Assembly (NCBI RefSeq): GCF_003696205.1
Contig: NZ_RFFI01000035.1
Span: 1 to 34,778 of the forward strand
DNA length: 34,778 nt
Direction of reading: 5' to 3'
Source: Cellulomonas triticagri
GTDB taxonomy: Bacteria > Actinomycetota > Actinomycetes > Actinomycetales > Cellulomonadaceae
Position numbers and translations under genes: made by a program. Shown in pieces: positions 33,120-34,778 of the stretch. Positions within the stretch are counted from its first letter, which is position 1. Every line of letters starts with the position of its first letter. The notes under the pieces were generated by a model that had not been told where the DNA came from, searched no databases, and was given only the letters and a program-made list of their open reading frames with translations.

Positions 33120-33974
33120 GTGACCCCGACCGCCGCGGCCGTGACCACCACCGACGACGCCCGTCCCGCCTGGGACGTGGGCTCGCCCGCGCGGCTGCTC
33201 GCGGCGGCCCTGGTGTGCGGGTCGGCGGTGCTGCTGTTCGCGGTGCACGTGCGCCCGCTGGGCTACGTGCCGCTGGTGCTGGGCGTGCTGCTCGCCCTGG
33301 CCGTGGACCGGGCGCTCGCCCGCGACCTGGGGCTGATCGCGGTCGGCATGGGCATCGTGTCCGCGATCTCGTTGCAGGCGGACCTGTCGGACGCGGGGAT
33401 GCTGCGGTTCACGATCGCGCTGTCGCTGGCCGTGCTGGTGCCGTGGGCCCTGTCCCGGTACGTGTTCGGGCAGCGGACGATCACGTTCCCGGTGGCGACC
33501 GGACGCCGGTGGTCGCGCGCCCAGTGGGTGTACCTCGTGGTGGTGGCGGTCGCGGGGTACCTGATCCTGCCGTTCTACTTCATCGGGTCGGGGGCGTACC
33601 GGAACTGGCCGGACCTGGACTCGGGCGGGGAGATCGCGCGGCTGTTCGTCGGCGTGAACGCCGTGGGCATCTGGGACGAGCTGTTCTTCATCTGCACCGT
33701 GTTCGCGCTGCTGCGCCGGCACCTGGGGCTGTGGACCGCGAACGTGCTGCAGGCGACGGTGTTCGTGTCGTTCCTCTGGGAGCTCGGGTACCGGGAGTGG
33801 GGGCCGCTGCTGACGGTGCCGTTCGCGCTGGTGCAGGGCTGGATCTTCGCGCGCAGCACGTCGCTGCCGTACGTCGTCGCGGTGCACCTCCTGTTCGACC
33901 TCGTGGTGTTCGGGGTGCTGGTGCACGCCCACCACCCGGAGCTGCTGGACGTGTTCGTCACCGCACCGGGGTGA
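33120..33974 (+). CDS. CPBP-family intramembrane protease homologue (284 aa)
   Basis: A polytopic protein with about seven to eight helices. The CPBP/Abi region is in the C-terminal half. GIWDELFFICTVFALLRR carries D186-E187 at the place of the EExxxR motif (first Glu replaced by Asp). It is followed by VFVSFLWELGY and then VVAVHLLFDLVVFGVL with H256 and D260. These proteins process prenylated or bacteriocin-like substrates in some species. The changed first motif leaves activity uncertain. The start GTG 33120 fits a leaderless transcript (CATCGT ends seven bases before). GTG 33111, in frame, is the alternative. Confidence 0.78.
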   Translation: MTPTAAAVTTTDDARPAWDVGSPARLLAAALVCGSAVLLFAVHVRPLGYVPLVLGVLLALAVDRALARDLGLIAVGMGIVSAISLQADLSDAGMLRFTIALSLAVLVPWALSRYVFGQRTITFPVATGRRWSRAQWVYLVVVAVAGYLILPFYFIGSGAYRNWPDLDSGGEIARLFVGVNAVGIWDELFFICTVFALLRRHLGLWTANVLQATVFVSFLWELGYREWGPLLTVPFALVQGWIFARSTSLPYVVAVHLLFDLVVFGVLVHAHHPELLDVFVTAPG

Positions 33975-33981
33975 GGCGCCG

Positions 33982-34005
33982 GTGCCCTGGACGGATCCGG
34001 GGCAC
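33982..34005. terminator. Weak hairpin between convergent genes
   Basis: GTGCCC (33982-33987) pairs with GGGCAC (34000-34005). A few more pairs outside extend it imperfectly. It lies between the CPBP gene stop and the end of the opposing membrane protein gene. Confidence 0.35.
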
Positions 34006-34071
34006 GGGCAGCCCGCTGCATCGGGACGACGTCTCGTGCGGGAGCGCACGGAGCGCGAGTGGTTGATCGGT

Positions 34072-34778
34072 CTAGCCCGCGCGGTGCTCGCGCTCGTCCC
34101 GACGAGTGCCGGCCGGTCCCGCGCCGCCGTCCGCGGACCGCCCCACCCGGACCAGCAGCCCGAGATCGGCTCCCCGGGGCGCCACGAGGCCGAGCGCGGT
34201 CCACGCGTCCTGGTCGGCGGCGCTGCGCGCCAGGGCCTGGGTGTCCTCCCCGGCCGGCACCACGGCGTCCAGCAACGCGACGACCTCGGGGAACGCGTCG
34301 CGCGCCTCGCCGTCGCGGACGACGACCCGGCGCAGGTACCAGACGGGTCGGCGCCCCGGCAGGGACATCCCGGCGGCGCGGATCGGCCCGCCACGCTCGG
34401 TGGCGGTGCGCTCCTGCCGCCCGCGCAGCAGCCAGAGCACACCGACCGTCGCGGCGTACGCGTACGCCGCGACGGCGACCGTGAGCAGGACCTGGGAGGC
34501 GCCGGGCACGAGGTCGGTGAGCACGCCGAGGCCGACGGCGAGGACCAGGGCGCAGGCGAACGGGACGAGCACCATGCGCGGGGTCAGAGGGCGGACGCGT
34601 TGGAGCGTCACGGTGACGGCCCCGCCGTCGCGGTGGTACCGGTCCGGCTGGGCGGACAGCACGACCGCTGCGGGCAGCAGCCACGCCCCGGCGAGCGTCC
34701 GGGCGGTCCCGCGCCCCGGCGCGCGGCCGAGGGCGAGGGTCCGGACGACCGCCCCGCGGGTGCCCCGGGTCACGGGCG
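34072..34778 (-). CDS. Hypothetical membrane protein (start beyond or near window end)
   Basis: The frame ends with TAG at 34074-34072 and is open to the window edge. The first possible start inside is GTG at 34773, so the gene may be 5' truncated. An N-terminal stretch (GAWLLPAAVVLSAQPDRYHRDGG, PVTVTL-like) is followed by two close membrane helices (MVLVPFACALVLAVGLGVLTDL and LLTVAVAAYAYAATVGVLWLL). A soluble domain follows, with RRPVWYLRRVVVRDGEARDAFPEVVALLDAVVP. This resembles the PH-like or GNAT-free tail of small actinobacterial membrane proteins. I do not recognise a family. Confidence 0.55.
   Translation of the reverse strand, partial: PVTRGTRGAVVRTLALGRAPGRGTARTLAGAWLLPAAVVLSAQPDRYHRDGGAVTVTLQRVRPLTPRMVLVPFACALVLAVGLGVLTDLVPGASQVLLTVAVAAYAYAATVGVLWLLRGRQERTATERGGPIRAAGMSLPGRRPVWYLRRVVVRDGEARDAFPEVVALLDAVVPAGEDTQALARSAADQDAWTALGLVAPRGADLGLLVRVGRSADGGAGPAGTRRDEREHRAG

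Noticed and set aside
1..34778. CRISPR arrays, rRNA genes or prophage structural genes
   Set aside because: No regularly spaced repeats, rRNA-like sequence or phage structural genes were seen anywhere in the window.

Overview
The window is about 34.8 kb of very GC-rich DNA (roughly three quarters G+C outside one island). Genes are densely packed, with ATGA-type overlaps, many GTG starts, actinobacterial-type lipoproteins, an ImuB/DnaE2 mutasome and a tRNA without an encoded CCA end. This points to a high-GC Gram-positive, most likely a Micrococcales actinobacterium of the Cellulomonas type. The genus is an inference from gene content and codon use.

Layout. Positions 1-5.3 kb hold the end of imuB, overlapping dnaE2 (SOS translesion synthesis; DnaE2 carries an unusual insert of about 150 residues), then a 53-residue LAATG-anchor-like mini-protein on the opposite strand and a DapA/NanA-family aldolase. 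Positions 5.4-9.4 kb are leftward: two coupled CNNM/CBS transporters and an AI-2E/PerM-type permease. A tRNA-Leu(GAG) with a strong terminator sits at 9.54 kb. From 9.95 to 17.27 kb lies an island: a decayed IS3-family element with 25-bp perfect terminal repeats (leftward), five cargo genes of visibly lower GC (lipoprotein, small secreted protein, Tat-exported protein, DUF1906/peptidoglycan-binding-like protein, membrane protein), and a truncated second copy of the same IS in inverted orientation. From 17.4 kb the ordinary chromosome resumes: a class A beta-lactamase-like lipoprotein, and an auxiliary tryptophanyl-tRNA synthetase preceded by a Trp-Trp leader peptide and hairpin (an attenuator). 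These are followed by a YdeI-like protein, an XRE regulator/DUF2975 pair with a repeat operator, an RDD protein, a GNAT acyltransferase, an MFS transporter and a methyltransferase.

From 26.8 to 33.1 kb runs a tightly coupled four-gene operon. The first three genes are a DUF3375 protein, a DUF4194 protein and an SMC-like ATPase, i.e. the JetA, JetB and JetC subunits of a Wadjet/MksBEF-type SMC complex. The fourth position, where the nuclease JetD is expected, is instead a small P-loop kinase-like protein. Tandem GAGAAC/GTTCTC repeats sit upstream of this operon. The window ends with a CPBP membrane protease homologue and a partial membrane protein.

The most noteworthy items are the JetD-less SMC operon and its upstream repeats, the Trp-attenuated second TrpRS with a lysine at the position linked to indolmycin resistance, the IS-bracketed cell-surface cassette, and the DnaE2 insertion.
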